Positions 1 through 9,930 of a DNA stretch of 64,000 bases are shown in pieces. Position 1 is the first letter of the stretch; every line of letters begins with the position of its first letter. Position numbers and translations under genes: made by a program. This DNA comes from Carettochelys insculpta (lineage: Eukaryota > Chordata > Testudines > Carettochelyidae): assembly GCF_033958435.1 (NCBI RefSeq), contig NC_134152.1, forward strand, positions 14,742,001 to 14,806,000. Direction: 5' to 3'. The notes under the pieces were generated by a model. That model searched no databases. It worked only from the letters and a program-made list of their open reading frames with translations, and had not been told where the DNA came from.

Positions 1-55
1 CAGGACTTCTTGTTGTTCTTGAAGATACAGACTAACATGGCTGCCTCTCTGATAC
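1..55 (+). mobile_element. Penelope-like element 3' tail (fragment)
   Basis: The first bases read as the end of a Penelope-like retroelement: a CAGGACTTCTTGTTG segment followed by ACAGACTAACATGGCTGC and CTCTGATAC. The same terminal block closes the better preserved copy at 12640-12699. Only the last bases are inside the window, so the element continues upstream. It encodes nothing here. Confidence 0.5.
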
Positions 56-455
56 ATTCTCATTTTAGGTTACCCTTACTGCTGGGATCAGATTTGCTGG
101 CAGGAAACAGGAATGGCTAGCTTCTCGGGTTTCATTACATGCCTTGTTCTGACCCAGTTTTCTTATGAATGCTGTCTTCCAGTTTAACTAAGGAATGGAC
201 AAAGACTGATTAATCAAATATTTCTGTGTCCGGGTTTAGTACCTGGTATCCAGATACCAAACAAATTTGTTTTGAATACCACATTGCTCATTCAGGATGC
301 TGTGTCACTGACGCAGATTATGAGTGGAATTTGATTACCTAATCTGTAGTTCGATGTAACTTATTTTTTCCTTCAACCAATTTGTTCTCCCCCCCCCGCC
401 CCCACCATTGCTTTCTGTCATTCATTTGCCAATTGTGTTGGTTGTAAATGGTGTA
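56..455. other. Unclassified intergenic DNA
   Basis: No gene or recognisable repeat is seen. A short C/G-rich run lies at 390-405. Open frames here are short and lack family resemblance. Confidence 0.4.
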
Positions 456-1317
456 CAGCAGGACTAGGCAATATTTTTTGATGAGTGGGGGGCCCACTCC
501 AAGATTTTGGTAAGTGGGCAAGAGCTGCACTTTTCTGTGCACTTTTCTGGGATGGAAGTTGGGTGCAGAAGGGGGCTCATGAGAAGGGACTGGGATGCTG
601 GAGAAGGTGTATGGTCTGCGAAAGAGTCTGGGTGAAGGAGGGGGTTGTGACCTGGGGGAGGGTATTGGGGTGCAAAGTCTGGGAGGACGTCTGGTTGCAG
701 GAGAGGATTCTGGCCTAGGAGAGGGATACAGGAGGGAATGAAGGGTTGGAGAGGGAGCTGTGACCTGGGGCGGGAGGAAGGATTAGTGACCTGGGGCAGG
801 GATTGGAGTGCATGCTCTGGGAGGGGGTCTGGGGGCAGGAGAGGATTTTGGCTTGGAGAAGGGGACAAGAAGGGTGTCAAAGGTCTTGGAGGGAGTTGGG
901 ATGCAGGAGGGGGTGGGGTGCCAGAGGCAAGGTCTGGCTGGGAGGTACTTTGCTAAGCAGCTCCCAGCCAGTAGCACTCTCAGGCAGGCTTTCCTGTGGG
1001 CCAGCAGCCTCAGACCGCTCTAAGCTGTTGGCTGTCCCACTGGCTCTTTGCATTGTGAGGGAAGGGCTTCACGTGCTGTCCGTGCCCCCAGCAAAATCTC
1101 TCAGCTTCTATTGGTATGTTTCTGGCCAATAGGAGCTGAGAGATTCTCTGTGGGGGCAGTGACAGCAGATAAAGCCCGCCATCTCCATAGTGTAGAGGGC
1201 CATAGGGAGCAACCAGCTGCTTCCAGTGGCTCTGCTCCAGATCACAGAAACAGGCCATGGGCTGAATTAAAAGGCTTGGTGGACCAGATCTGGCCTATTG
1301 TTACATCTTGCCTGCTG
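456..1317. mobile_element. Old hAT-like element with G-rich degenerate tandem repeats
   Basis: The left end CAGCAGGACTAGGCAATA is mirrored on the right by a decayed TATTG...CTTGCCTGCTG, as expected of hAT inverted ends. The flanking octamers match at 5 of 8 positions, an eroded 8-bp duplication. The interior, about 480-940, is a purine-rich array of imperfect units of the type TCTGGGAGGGGGTCTGG and GCAGGAGAGGATT. No transposase frame survives. The class is inferred from the ends only. The alternative is an unrelated G-rich minisatellite. Confidence 0.4.
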
Positions 1318-2231
1318 CTCGTTTACAGCAATAAGACAACAATACAGTAGCGGCAGAGCAATTGCTTTACATGGTAGGCAAGTTAAATTGAACTTAACAG
1401 TGATTTCTAGCTGATAGTCAACTTAATTGTCCACATCTGGTAGATTGAAGTGAACAGTCTCTTATCTGTAAAACACTTAATTTTCTTGATGCCCTCAGGC
1501 TTTTCTTAACGGTCTATTGTTACCTTCTGATGTGTTTGTGGTATGATACCTTCTGGTGTCTTGGTCTGTGGGAGCTAGTTAACACAATAAAGGTTGCTTC
1601 TTTCTCTATTTTATATTTCTTTTTGTTTTTAGTAACCCAAATTTAATTTGTTTAGTTTATTTATTACATAATAGGGACCAAATCTTTTATTACACAAGCT
1701 ATACTTTTGCAACTGTTGTATAGACATTCATCTTCACTTGAGGTGTATAATTGTATTTTATGGTATCCTAAATGTAGTGCTTAACAGCTAATATAGATGG
1801 TCACAATGTCCCATGAGAAGGTGTATTACTTTCCTTGCTGACCACTCAGTTCAGGCAAAAAAGTTAGTGGCATCATTTTTTACTGTGCTTTTTAAAGTCA
1901 ACTTGCTTGTGATACCAATTTCACTTTTGTACACTTGCCAGACGGATTGTGGGAGTGCTCTTACACGCTATCATAGTTAACTGGGGTGTGGCAACTCCAC
2001 ATGTTAATGTAACAATTCTTCTTAACTTGCTTAATACTGGCTTCTGATTTGCAACTCTCTGTTAATCCCTTCCTTGTGATCATGTCGCAGCTACAGTCTC
2101 CTAATACGCTCTGTCAAGTGTCCATTATTCTCTTTATTTTATCTACCTGCTTAGTGATGGTATTAGGTTGCTGCTGGGCACTTTCTGTACTAAGAAGTCA
2201 AAGGAAAAAGCTGCAACAAAAGTTACTGAAG
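1318..2231. other. Unclassified AT-rich DNA
   Basis: AT-rich sequence without a supported gene or repeat. The small open frame at 2049-2234 (61 codons) has a hydrophobic middle but no codon bias or family resemblance and runs into the transposon flank, so I do not call it. Confidence 0.4.
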
Positions 2232-2234
2232 TAA

Positions 2235-2460
2235 AGCTGTGTCTACATGTGCACGCTACTTCGAAGTAGCAGCACTAACCTTCGAAATAGCGCCCGTCAC
2301 GGCTACACGTGTTGGGCGCTATTTCGATGTTAACATCGACGTTAGGCAGCGAGACGTCGAAGCCGCTAACCCCATGAGGGGATGGGAATAGCGCCCTACT
2401 TCGACGTTCAACGTCGAAGTAGGGAACGTGTAGTTGTTGCGCGTCCCGCAACTTCGAAAT
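2235..2460. promoter_or_regulatory. Subterminal palindrome cluster of Harbinger A
   Basis: The left end is packed with inverted motifs: ACTTCGAAGT near the tip, TTCGAAATAGCG, GCTATTTCGATGTTAAC, and a 31-nt mirror-complementary palindrome at 2394-2424 centred on CGACGTTCAACGTCG. Related TTCGAT/CGAAAT motifs fill the right end at about 6640-6827. Arrays like these are the usual binding sites for Harbinger Myb proteins and transposases. That role is inferred. The same cluster is present in every related element of the window. Confidence 0.55.
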
Positions 2461-2671
2461 TGCGGGGTCCTCATGGTGGCCATCAGCTGAGGGGTTGAGA
2501 GACGCTCTCTCCAGCCCCTGAGCTCAATGGTGGCCGCGTGGAGCGGCCCCTTAAAGGTCCCCACCCCCTCCCTTCCTGTGCAGGAAGCTGAGAGAGCGTG
2601 CAGGCAGCAGCAGTAACACGCGGCTAGCCTGCATGCTCTTCTGCAGCCACCCACACCCCCAACCGAGCCTG

Positions 2672-4697
2672 ATGGCCGCCCGGCAGCCCCCCCCAGAGCC
2701 CCCAGGGGACCCCCCCCAAGGGGAGCCAGGGCTCACAGCCCAGCAGCCAGCCTGGCAAGTGGCAGCGGGGCCCCTCCTGGACGGAGGCCGAGCTTCGGGA
2801 CCTGCTGGAGCTCTGGAGCGAGGAGGAAGCGCTCCAGGTAATGGGGAGCAAGAGGCGGAACGCGGATGCGTTCGCTCGGCTGGCTGAGGGCCTGGCCACC
2901 CGGGGTCACCCTGCCCGCACTCCGGACCATGTCCGGAGGTAAAAGTGAAGGAGCTGCGGCAGGGTTACGCCCGGGCCCAGGATGCGGCCGGCCGATCTGG
3001 GGCCGCCCCCATCACTTGCCCCTTTTACAGGGAGCTCAGGGACATCCTGGGCCCATGGCACACCTCCTCCCCTCCAGCCACACTTGACACCTCGGCTGAG
3101 GAGCCCCAGCAGGCCCCGGAGGCGGAGTCCGCCCCCGAGGTAAGCACCGCGCCCCGGGGGCCCCCCCAGGAGCCCACCCCTGGGGCACCGGAGCAGGAGG
3201 AGGAGGAGGAGGGGGACCTCCTCCAGTGACGCTGGCCTGCAGATCATCCTGCCATCCCGGAGCTGCAGCCGGGCGTCCGCCCCCCGGGTGTCCCCTGACC
3301 GTGGGAGTGGCCCATCAGGTATGTACGCCCTGGTGCACACCCCCGGGGGCTGAGGGGCAGGGGTAATAGATATGGCCAGGGCCCTCCACATGCCCAGATG
3401 ACCATGGCCCCAAGGACAGCAGTGCCATGTCCCTCACAGGAGTGCATCAGCCCCTGCCCCCCCCACCCCAGCATGACAGTGCCATGCCTCATCCACGGGG
3501 CAGGGGGGAGCGGAACCTCTAGGGTCCCCCGGGGGGAGGAGGTGGGACACACAGCAGCAGCAGCAGCAGCATGTGATGGAGTGGGGGGAGTGCAAATGCG
3601 AGACTCAGGCTAGATATGAGAAACAAGCTGAATAGCTCCCAGTGGCTAAGGATGATCCTGGGGCTACAACTGGCAGGTTACAACACCTCTGCCCTGAACA
3701 AAGAGGAGGGAGGAGCCGAGCTGGGTTTGAATCAGGGGCTGCAGTTAGAGGCTAGGGGAAGGGAGAGCTAGAAGGCTGCCTGCCTGAGGAGGGGGAAAGC
3801 TACATCCCCAGAGGGGCACCCCTCGGGGTCTACTCCCCAGGACGGGTTGGAAGGACTGTCTCTGACTGCTGTACTGTCGCTTCTGGGAGAAACTGGGCAT
3901 CTGTTGCCTAATAAACCTCCTGTCATACCTGCTGAGTGAGGGAGAGTCACTCCTGCCAGCGGACGGGGTGCAGTGCAGGGGGGACCCCTGAACCCCATCA
4001 CAGCAGCATCTCCCGGGGACAGAGATGGGGAACCTGCAGCAGAGGGGTGGGGGGACAAGGGCCACGGCTCGGGGCCCACACTAACGCCTGTCTCCACTCT
4101 TCTTCCCCGCCTCCTGTGTTCCGCAGCTGCACCATCGGAAGGACTGGAGAGCGCTGGCGAGGCGTCAGTGGTCCCGGAAAGCCCTCCGGGGCCATCGCTC
4201 CAGGCCAGCCCCTCAGCGGAGGACCGACCGGCCCCATGGCGGGCAAGACGGCGGACCCAGCAGCAGCAGCCACCGGCGACGGACCACCAGCTGCTGGCCC
4301 TCCACCGCCGGCAGGTGGAGGTCGCCGAGCAGCGGCTGCGGGCGGAGGAACGCCACCTCCACCTGCAGGAGCGGGCACTGGCCTGGCGCCAGGAGGCATG
4401 GGGGCCTACATGCAGACATTCAACCGCATAGCAGACTACCTGGCCCCTCAGGCCGCGCCGGCCGCCGCAGCGCCCGCCCTGCGTGCTCCACCTGCTGTGC
4501 CACCCGCTGCTGCAGCCGCTGCGCCGTCCGCCGTCGCACCGCCACCCACCACTGAGGGTCATTCTGCCGAGGGGGACCTGGGGCCAGCTGACACTCGCCG
4601 GCCGTATCTTCCGGTCCGCCCGGCCCCCAGCCAGCCCCGGCCAGGGCTGCGGCCAAGGTGGGGATCCCGGCCGCCCACCCCCAGTGCTGGACTGTAG
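2672..4697 (+). pseudogene. Myb/SANT-like protein gene of Harbinger A (broken)
   Basis: Two exons are readable. Exon 1 starts at ATG 2672 (MAARQPPP) and runs to donor CATCAG|GTATGT after 3318. Exon 2 begins after TTCCGCAG at 4127 and stops at 4697. The SANT-like domain (PSWTEAELRDLLELWSEEE, then GSKRRNADAFARLAEG and VTCPFYRELRDILG-type blocks) lies at about 2770-3060. It is out of frame with the ATG because of an indel near 2717, and another shift near 2940 follows. Exon 2 holds a charged helical stretch (VEVAEQRLRAEERHLHLQE) likely to form a coiled coil, then Pro/Ala-rich sequence. A further shift lies near 4395. In Harbinger elements such proteins bind DNA and help bring the transposase to the nucleus. 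Confidence 0.75.
3572..4002 (+). mobile_element. Solo LTR inside the Myb intron (copy A)
   Basis: A 431-bp insert starts TGTGATGGAGTGGGG and ends CCCCATCACA, giving terminal TGTGATGG/CCATCACA inverted repeats of LTR type. It contains a polyadenylation signal (CCTAATAAACCTCC, near 3910). The flanks are GCAGCA on both sides, a possible 4-6 bp duplication blurred by the CAG run. The same insert is at the same place in copies B and D, and copy C lacks it. The retroelement class (Gypsy or endogenous retrovirus) is not decided. No internal retroelement genes are present. Confidence 0.75.
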
Positions 4698-4959
4698 GGG
4701 CGTGGGGCCCAGGACATGGCCCCCCCTCCCCTTTGTATATATTCCCCCCACTTTTATGGTTTTTTTGGGCTGTACATAGTTTGTATTTATTTGTGACCCC
4801 CATTTTCAATGTCTGATCCTTCCCCGCCCATGTAAATAGTTCTCCCCTTCCTTGTTATCCCTGTTTTTATAATAATATACATACATATATATGTTAGAAT
4901 TTCTGTAGTTAATAAGAAGAATTCCAGTAAACATTTGATTTGACAAACAAGTGTCTGCT

Positions 4960-4965
4960 TTTATT
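4960..4965 (-). terminator. Polyadenylation signal of transposase A
   Basis: AATAAA on the - strand, 108 bases past the transposase stop codon at 5073. The matching signal in copy D is at 35052-35057. It lies between the two converging genes. Confidence 0.5.
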
Positions 4966-5072
4966 TGTACAAGAAAAGTGGGGGGGGTGTGCTCTTGGGT
5001 GCTCTGTGGTGTGGGCATAGGGGCAGGGAGTGTTGTGGAGGATGGGGGGGCAGTGGGGGGGCCTGCCAGCAT

Positions 5073-6435
5073 TCACCCCGTGGCCTCATCAAAGTAGGCC
5101 TTCAGGGTCTCCCGGACCCAGGTCCCTTCGGGGTCCACCTGGCGACTGGGGGCAGCGGGTGGCTGCACATTGGTCCTGCCGGCCTCCACAGCCCAGCCCT
5201 GAAAGAAGGCCTCCCCCTTGCTCTCCACCAGGTTGTGTAGGGCGCTGCACATACCCACAGTCTGGGGGATGTTGGTGGGGCCCGCATCAAGGCGGGTGAG
5301 GAGACACCTCCAGCGCCCTTGGAGGCGGCCAAAGGAGCGCTCCACCACCTGGCGCGCGTGGTTCAGGCGCTGGTTGAAGCGCTCCTGGCTGGCAGACAGA
5401 TGGCCCGTGTACAGGTGCATGAGCCACGGCCGGAGGGGGTATGCCGCATCTGCGATGACGCAGAGGGGCATGGTGGTGTCCCCCACAGGGATCTCCCACT
5501 GGGGGATGAAGGTCCCCGCCTCCAGCCAGCGGCACAGGCCCGAGTTCCGGAATACCCGGGTGTCATGGGTGCTGCCAGGCCAGCCCACATAAATGTCCTG
5601 GAAATGGCCCCGGCTGTCCACCAAGGCCTGGAGGACCACTGAGTGGTAGCCGTTCCGGTTGATGTAATGTCCTCCACTGTGCTCCGGGGCGCGGATGGGG
5701 ATGTGAGTCCCATCCAGAGCCCCGAAGCAATTGGGGAAGCCCAGGGTGGCAAAGCCCGCGATGGCAGCATCTGGGTCCCCCAGCCTCACGAGCCTGTGGA
5801 GGAGCAGGGCGTTGATGGCGTGCACGACCTGCAGGGGAAGCACATGGGAGAGCACCAATGAGGGGTGAGCAGGGTGTGTGTGGCCCTCCCCTGCCAGGGC
5901 CCCCCTCCCCTGCCCTCCCCTCCCCTCCCCTGCCAGGGCTGCCTCCCCCCCCTCCCCCCGTGGGTCCTCTTACCTCCATGAGGACAGCCCCAATGGTGGC
6001 CTTGCCGACGCCAAACTGTTGGCCCACGGATCGGTAGCTGTCTGGAGTGGCCAGCTTCCAGACAGCGATGCCGACCCATTTCTCCACACTGAGGGCACGC
6101 TGCATGGCGGTGTCCTGGTGCCTCAGTGCAGGGGGTGAGCCACTGGCATAGCTCCAGAAATGTCTGCCAGCTCATGCGAACGTTCCTGAGCCAGCGGTCG
6201 TCGTCCCACTCTCCGAGCACCAGCCTCTCCCACCAGTTGGTGCTGGTGGGGTAGCTCCACAGCCGGCTGCCTATGAGGCCGGGGGCGGGGGTCGGGGTGC
6301 TGCATGGTTGGGTGTTGCGCCCTCCTCCCCTGAGGGCAGCTCCTCGTCTGTGGCAAGGAGGTGCTCAGCTGCCTCCTGCATGGCATCGAGCAGGGCGAGC
6401 ACTGCTCCTGCAGGGGCGGCTGGGTGGACCTCTGG

Positions 6436-6478
<43 letters not shown>

Positions 6479-6486
6479 GGGTCCAT
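5073..6486 (-). pseudogene. Harbinger DDE transposase, copy A
   Basis: HARBI1-type transposase. Exon 1 is 5974-6486, starting MDP followed by a run of about 13 Gln from a CAG repeat. The 145-bp intron 5829-5973 has a GTAAGA donor and a CCCCTGCAG acceptor. Exon 2 is 5073-5828, fully open and ending YFDEATG. The catalytic blocks are intact: first Asp in GFPNCFGALDGTHIP, second in VGWPGSTHD, Glu in RQVVERSFGRLQGRW. Copy A keeps the Trp in PLRPWLMHLY that is a stop codon in B and D. Exon 1 is broken by two frameshifts, near 6270 and near 6127, that roughly compensate. The catalytic half is therefore intact and the N-terminal DNA-binding half is not. Confidence 0.85.
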
Positions 6487-6830
6487 GACTGCGTCGCTCG
6501 AGGTGTGCCTATGGCTCTGCAGACCGCGTGCTGTGCAGGCTGCGTGTGTCTGGGAGGGGCCCTTTAAGGGAGCGGCTAGCTGTTGCCCTGGAAGCACTAG
6601 TCCGCCCTGTGACCCTGTCTGCAGCTGTGCCTGGCATCCCTATTTCGATGTGTGCTACTTTGGCGTGTAGACGTTCCCTCGCAGCGCCTATTTCGATGTG
6701 GTGCTGCACAATGTCGACGTTGCCAGCCCTGGAGGACGTGTAGACGTTATTCATCGAAATAGCCTATTTCGATGTCGCTACATCGAAATAAGCTACTTCG
6801 ATGTAGGGTTCACGTGTAGACATAGCTTAA

Positions 6831-7736
6831 ATGTGTTAACTCATGAATTTAATTACCCTGTTATGATCACGCTGCATGATGCACATGTCATTCTGGAGAA
6901 GTGTGTTGTTTCTGGGAAAGAAAGCTTAATTGGAGCAGAGACTAGAAAACAATTGGGAATAATTTTAAAATTGCCAAATATGTGTATTAAACAAACTCTG
7001 ATTGCAACAAAGGTAATTAATGATGTGCCTCTGATCTCAATGGGACGTGCGACTCAGACTGTAGAAGCAATAAAATTGAACCTCCCGCCCCTGCCCCCTC
7101 ACCCCCGCATTGGGGTGTCCGAGCAGTAAATCCCCTAGAATACTGGAAAGGAGTAAACCTTGGTAAAGGGATGTTCCTCTGTATATTAAGTCTTACCCCA
7201 CACCCCTGAAAGCTTAAGAGTCACTGAAACAAATCATTAAAAAAATTGAAAAAATGAAAACTAATCCACAGCATTCAGCATCTAAAATGGCATCTATTTG
7301 GCTGGTCAAAAACCCTGATGGAACATGAAAATGAACTTTTGACTACTAAGGGTTCAAATAAAACCATAAAAGCAGGAGATCCCCTAAAATAAAGTGGTTC
7401 ACAGTGTTTGGTATGGGAAATGGATTTTGGAGTCTGTGTCTGAAGCCAGAGTCTCAGTATTGAGCAGCTTTCATATTTCCAGGTGTGCAGTACTTATGGG
7501 ACGTTTTGCCTATGAAGTACTGTGATGCACTCACAATCGTTCACAAAGTTGTAAAAAATATTCTGGAAAAGAAAGGGTTGTTGCCCATTTGATACCACGA
7601 AAAGCCCCAAACTACATTATGTATTATGATTAAAAAATAATAATAATTGCATTTGGCTACACAATCTCGTGGGAGAGAGAAGCATTTTTTTGTTTTTTAT
7701 TTTCACAGATCCAATGCCATATGGGTTATCTAACAT
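6831..7736. other. Unclassified AT-rich DNA
   Basis: AT-rich single-copy-looking sequence. I see no gene, RNA or repeat ends here. Confidence 0.4.
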
Positions 7737-7739
7737 AGA

Positions 7740-8127
7740 GGCCGTGTCTACATTAGCCCCAAACTTCGAAATGGCCACGCAAATGGCCATTTCGAAGTTT
7801 ACTAATGAAGTGCTGAAATGCATATTCAGCACTTCATTAGCATGCCGGCGGCTGTGGCACTTCGAAATTGACGCGCCTCGCCGCCACGCGGCTTGTCCCA
7901 ACGGGGCTCCTTTTCGAAAGGATCCTGCCTACTTCGAAGTCCCCTTATTCCCGTAAGGAGCCCCGTCGGGACGAGCCGCACAGCGGCGAGGCGCGTCAAT
8001 TTCGAAGTGCTGTGGCCGCCCGCATGCTAATGAAGCGCTGAATATGCATTTCAGCGCTTCATTAGTAAACTTCGAAATGGCCATTTGCGTGGTCATTTCG
8101 AAGTTTGGGGCTAGTGTAGACATAGCC
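7740..8127. mobile_element. Palindromic Harbinger-type MITE (388 bp)
   Basis: The element is almost one long inverted repeat. GGCCGTGTCTACA at the left faces TGTAGACATAGCC at the right, and the arms share blocks such as CCAAACTTCGAAATGGCC, TTTCGAAGTTTACTAATGA and AATTGACGCGCCTCGCCG. The centre lies near 7935. The target duplication is AGA (7737-7739 and 8128-8130). It codes for nothing. The shared terminal sequence suggests mobilisation by a Harbinger-family transposase, which is inference. Confidence 0.8.
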
Positions 8128-8153
8128 AGAGAGACTGTCTGATACCACACACA

Positions 8154-8864
8154 AGCTGCGTCTACACGTGCACGCTACTTCGAAGTAGCGGCACCAACTT
8201 CGAAATAGCGCCCGTTGCGTCTACACGCGTCGGGTGCTATTTCGAAGTTAACTTCGACGTTAGGCGGCGAGACGTCGAAGTCGCTAACCTCATGAGGAGA
8301 TAGGAATAGCGCCCTACTTCGACGTTCAACGTCGAAGTAGGGACCGTGTAGACGATCCGCGTCCCGCAACGTCGAAATTGCTGGGTCCTCCATGGCGGCC
8401 ATCAGCTGGGGGGTTGAGAGGTGCTCTCTCTCCAGCCCCTGCAGGGCTCTATGGTCACCGTGGGCAGCAGCCCTTAGCCCAAGGCTTCTGGCTGCTTCTG
8501 CGGCAGCTGGGGATCTATGCTGCAGGCACAGGGTCTGCAACCAGTTGTCAGCTCTGTGTATCTTGTGTTGTTTAGTGCAACTGTGTCTGGGAGGGGCCCT
8601 TTAAGGGAGCGGCTTGCTGTTGAGTCCGCCCTGTGACCCTGTCTGCAGCTGTGCCTGGCATCCCTATTTCGATGTGTGCTACTTTGACGTGTAGACGTTC
8701 CCTCGCTGCGCCTATTTCGATGTTGGGCTGAGCAACGTCGAAGTTGAACATCGACGTTGCCGGCCCTGGAGGACGTGTAGACGTTATTCATCGAAATAGA
8801 CTATTTCGATGTCGCAACATCGAAATAAGCTATTTCGATGTTGGCTGCACGTGTAGACGTAGCC
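8154..8864 (+). mobile_element. Harbinger deletion derivative (711 bp)
   Basis: The ends and subterminal palindromes match copies A-D, but the interior is reduced to about 150 bp. Target duplication ACA lies at 8151-8153 and 8865-8867. On the - strand the remnant of transposase exon 1 is still readable as a short peptide (MDPQLPQKQPEALG) near 8460-8510. Sister copies lie at 39917-40619, 40883-41589 and 56978-57688, nearly equal in length, so all descend from one deleted ancestor. Confidence 0.85.
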
Positions 8865-9119
8865 ACATTGACCAGACCTATGCAGTGGTCCAGAATGTAC
8901 AAATAAAGACCTTTCTACCTACCTATAGTCAGACATGAACCCCGCATTTGGCCTTTTCTTTTTCTCCCCCCGCCCACTGGAAGAGACAGAGAGAGAAATA
9001 AGCAGGGGAGACAGGTAGCCTTTGATGTCCTGGGAACGCAGGTGTGCTGTCTCACCCAACCTCTCTACTATACACAAAAACCAGACAGTGAATGGGCTAG
9101 CTAATGGCCACCCTTCTGG

Positions 9120-9930
9120 CTGATCTCGGTAATTGACACGCCTTGATCACTTCCCCAGGAAGGAGGGGAACTGCCACCCATCACCTCCAAAGGTGCCCAA
9201 TTGTCCACAATTCACAGGTGTGAATTGAGCCTTGCACCTTCCCTGGGAAACCTGGGATTCAAAGGTATTCCTCCCAATTGGCCACTTGACACCAGGAAGA
9301 AGAGTACGTGACAAAAGGAGTATAAAGGGGCTTGGCAGACGCCCCCCGCCCCCCGCCCTTTGAGTTTCAATCACCTACACCTGCTGGCCAGGTCTGGAAT
9401 TAACTCCCGAGACTGGGGATGCCTGGTTTGTAGCTACTTCTTCCCGAGGGATTGAGAGAAAGATTCTGGGTCACTCTGGATCTAGGAGGCAGGGGTAAGA
9501 ATTACACCTGTATTACACTTCTTTCCTATAGGAATTGAGGGAAAGACTCTGGTTCCACCAGGTCTAAGAGGCAGGGGTGAAAATCACACCTGCAACTTGC
9601 CTTTTTTGTGTACACATTACTTGTATTAGTTTAAGCTAGCTAGTTTATCTAAAACTTTTCTTAAGTTAAATTGTGTTGTTTCCCCTTTAAAAACTGCGAG
9701 TAGTAACTTGTACTTTAATCATTTGTCTTAGTTAAATTGTTTCTATCTTTGTATAAATAAAAAGCAACTGTTAAAGCCTCTCTAAGTGTAATTTTCCTCT
9801 TGCTGCTGTACCCGAAGTAAACACAAACCAAAGAACCCAGCCTGCCCTCTCTGCTTAGCGTGGCTGCTGGTGCGGCATCACCCCCTTTGCCCCACCAGAC
9901 CCTTAGCTGGCACCTGGGCATCAGCTCACA
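9120..9930 (+). mobile_element. Probable solo LTR (boundaries uncertain)
   Basis: A promoter-like region with TATAAAG at 9321-9327 is followed about 430 bp later by AATAAA at 9756-9761, the spacing of U3 and R in an LTR. No retroviral gene flanks it on either side. An internal duplication lies at about 9450-9606: two units share GATTGAG.GAAAGA.TCTGG, AGGCAGGGGT and ATTACACCTG-type text. I could not fix the TG/CA ends or a target duplication, so limits and class are open. Confidence 0.4.

Larger units (their letters stand above)
2235..6827 (+). mobile_element. Harbinger element, copy A (4.6 kb)
   Basis: A complete PIF/Harbinger-type DNA transposon. The ends are inverted (AGCTGTGTCTACA at left, TGTAGACATAGCT at right) and flanked by a TAA duplication at 2232-2234 and 6828-6830, the classic Harbinger target. 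It carries a Myb/SANT-like gene on the + strand and a DDE transposase gene on the - strand, converging near 4900-5070. A solo LTR sits in the Myb intron. Both genes contain frameshifts, so this copy is probably not autonomous today. Low decay of ends and coding parts suggests a fairly recent insertion. Confidence 0.9.

Noticed and set aside
3936..4697. 253-codon Pro/Ala-rich protein as an independent gene
   Set aside because: Its first half is LTR and intron sequence. Only the part after 4127, and for most of it a different frame, belongs to Myb exon 2.
5073..5828. Domesticated HARBI1
   Set aside because: Although exon 2 is open, the element has intact ends with a TAA duplication and exon 1 has frameshifts. 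A domesticated gene would not be bounded by ends or repeated.
6421..6480. Leucine-, alanine- or cysteine-rich proteins from the CTG runs
   Set aside because: They are the other reading frames of the CAG tract encoding polyglutamine on the - strand.
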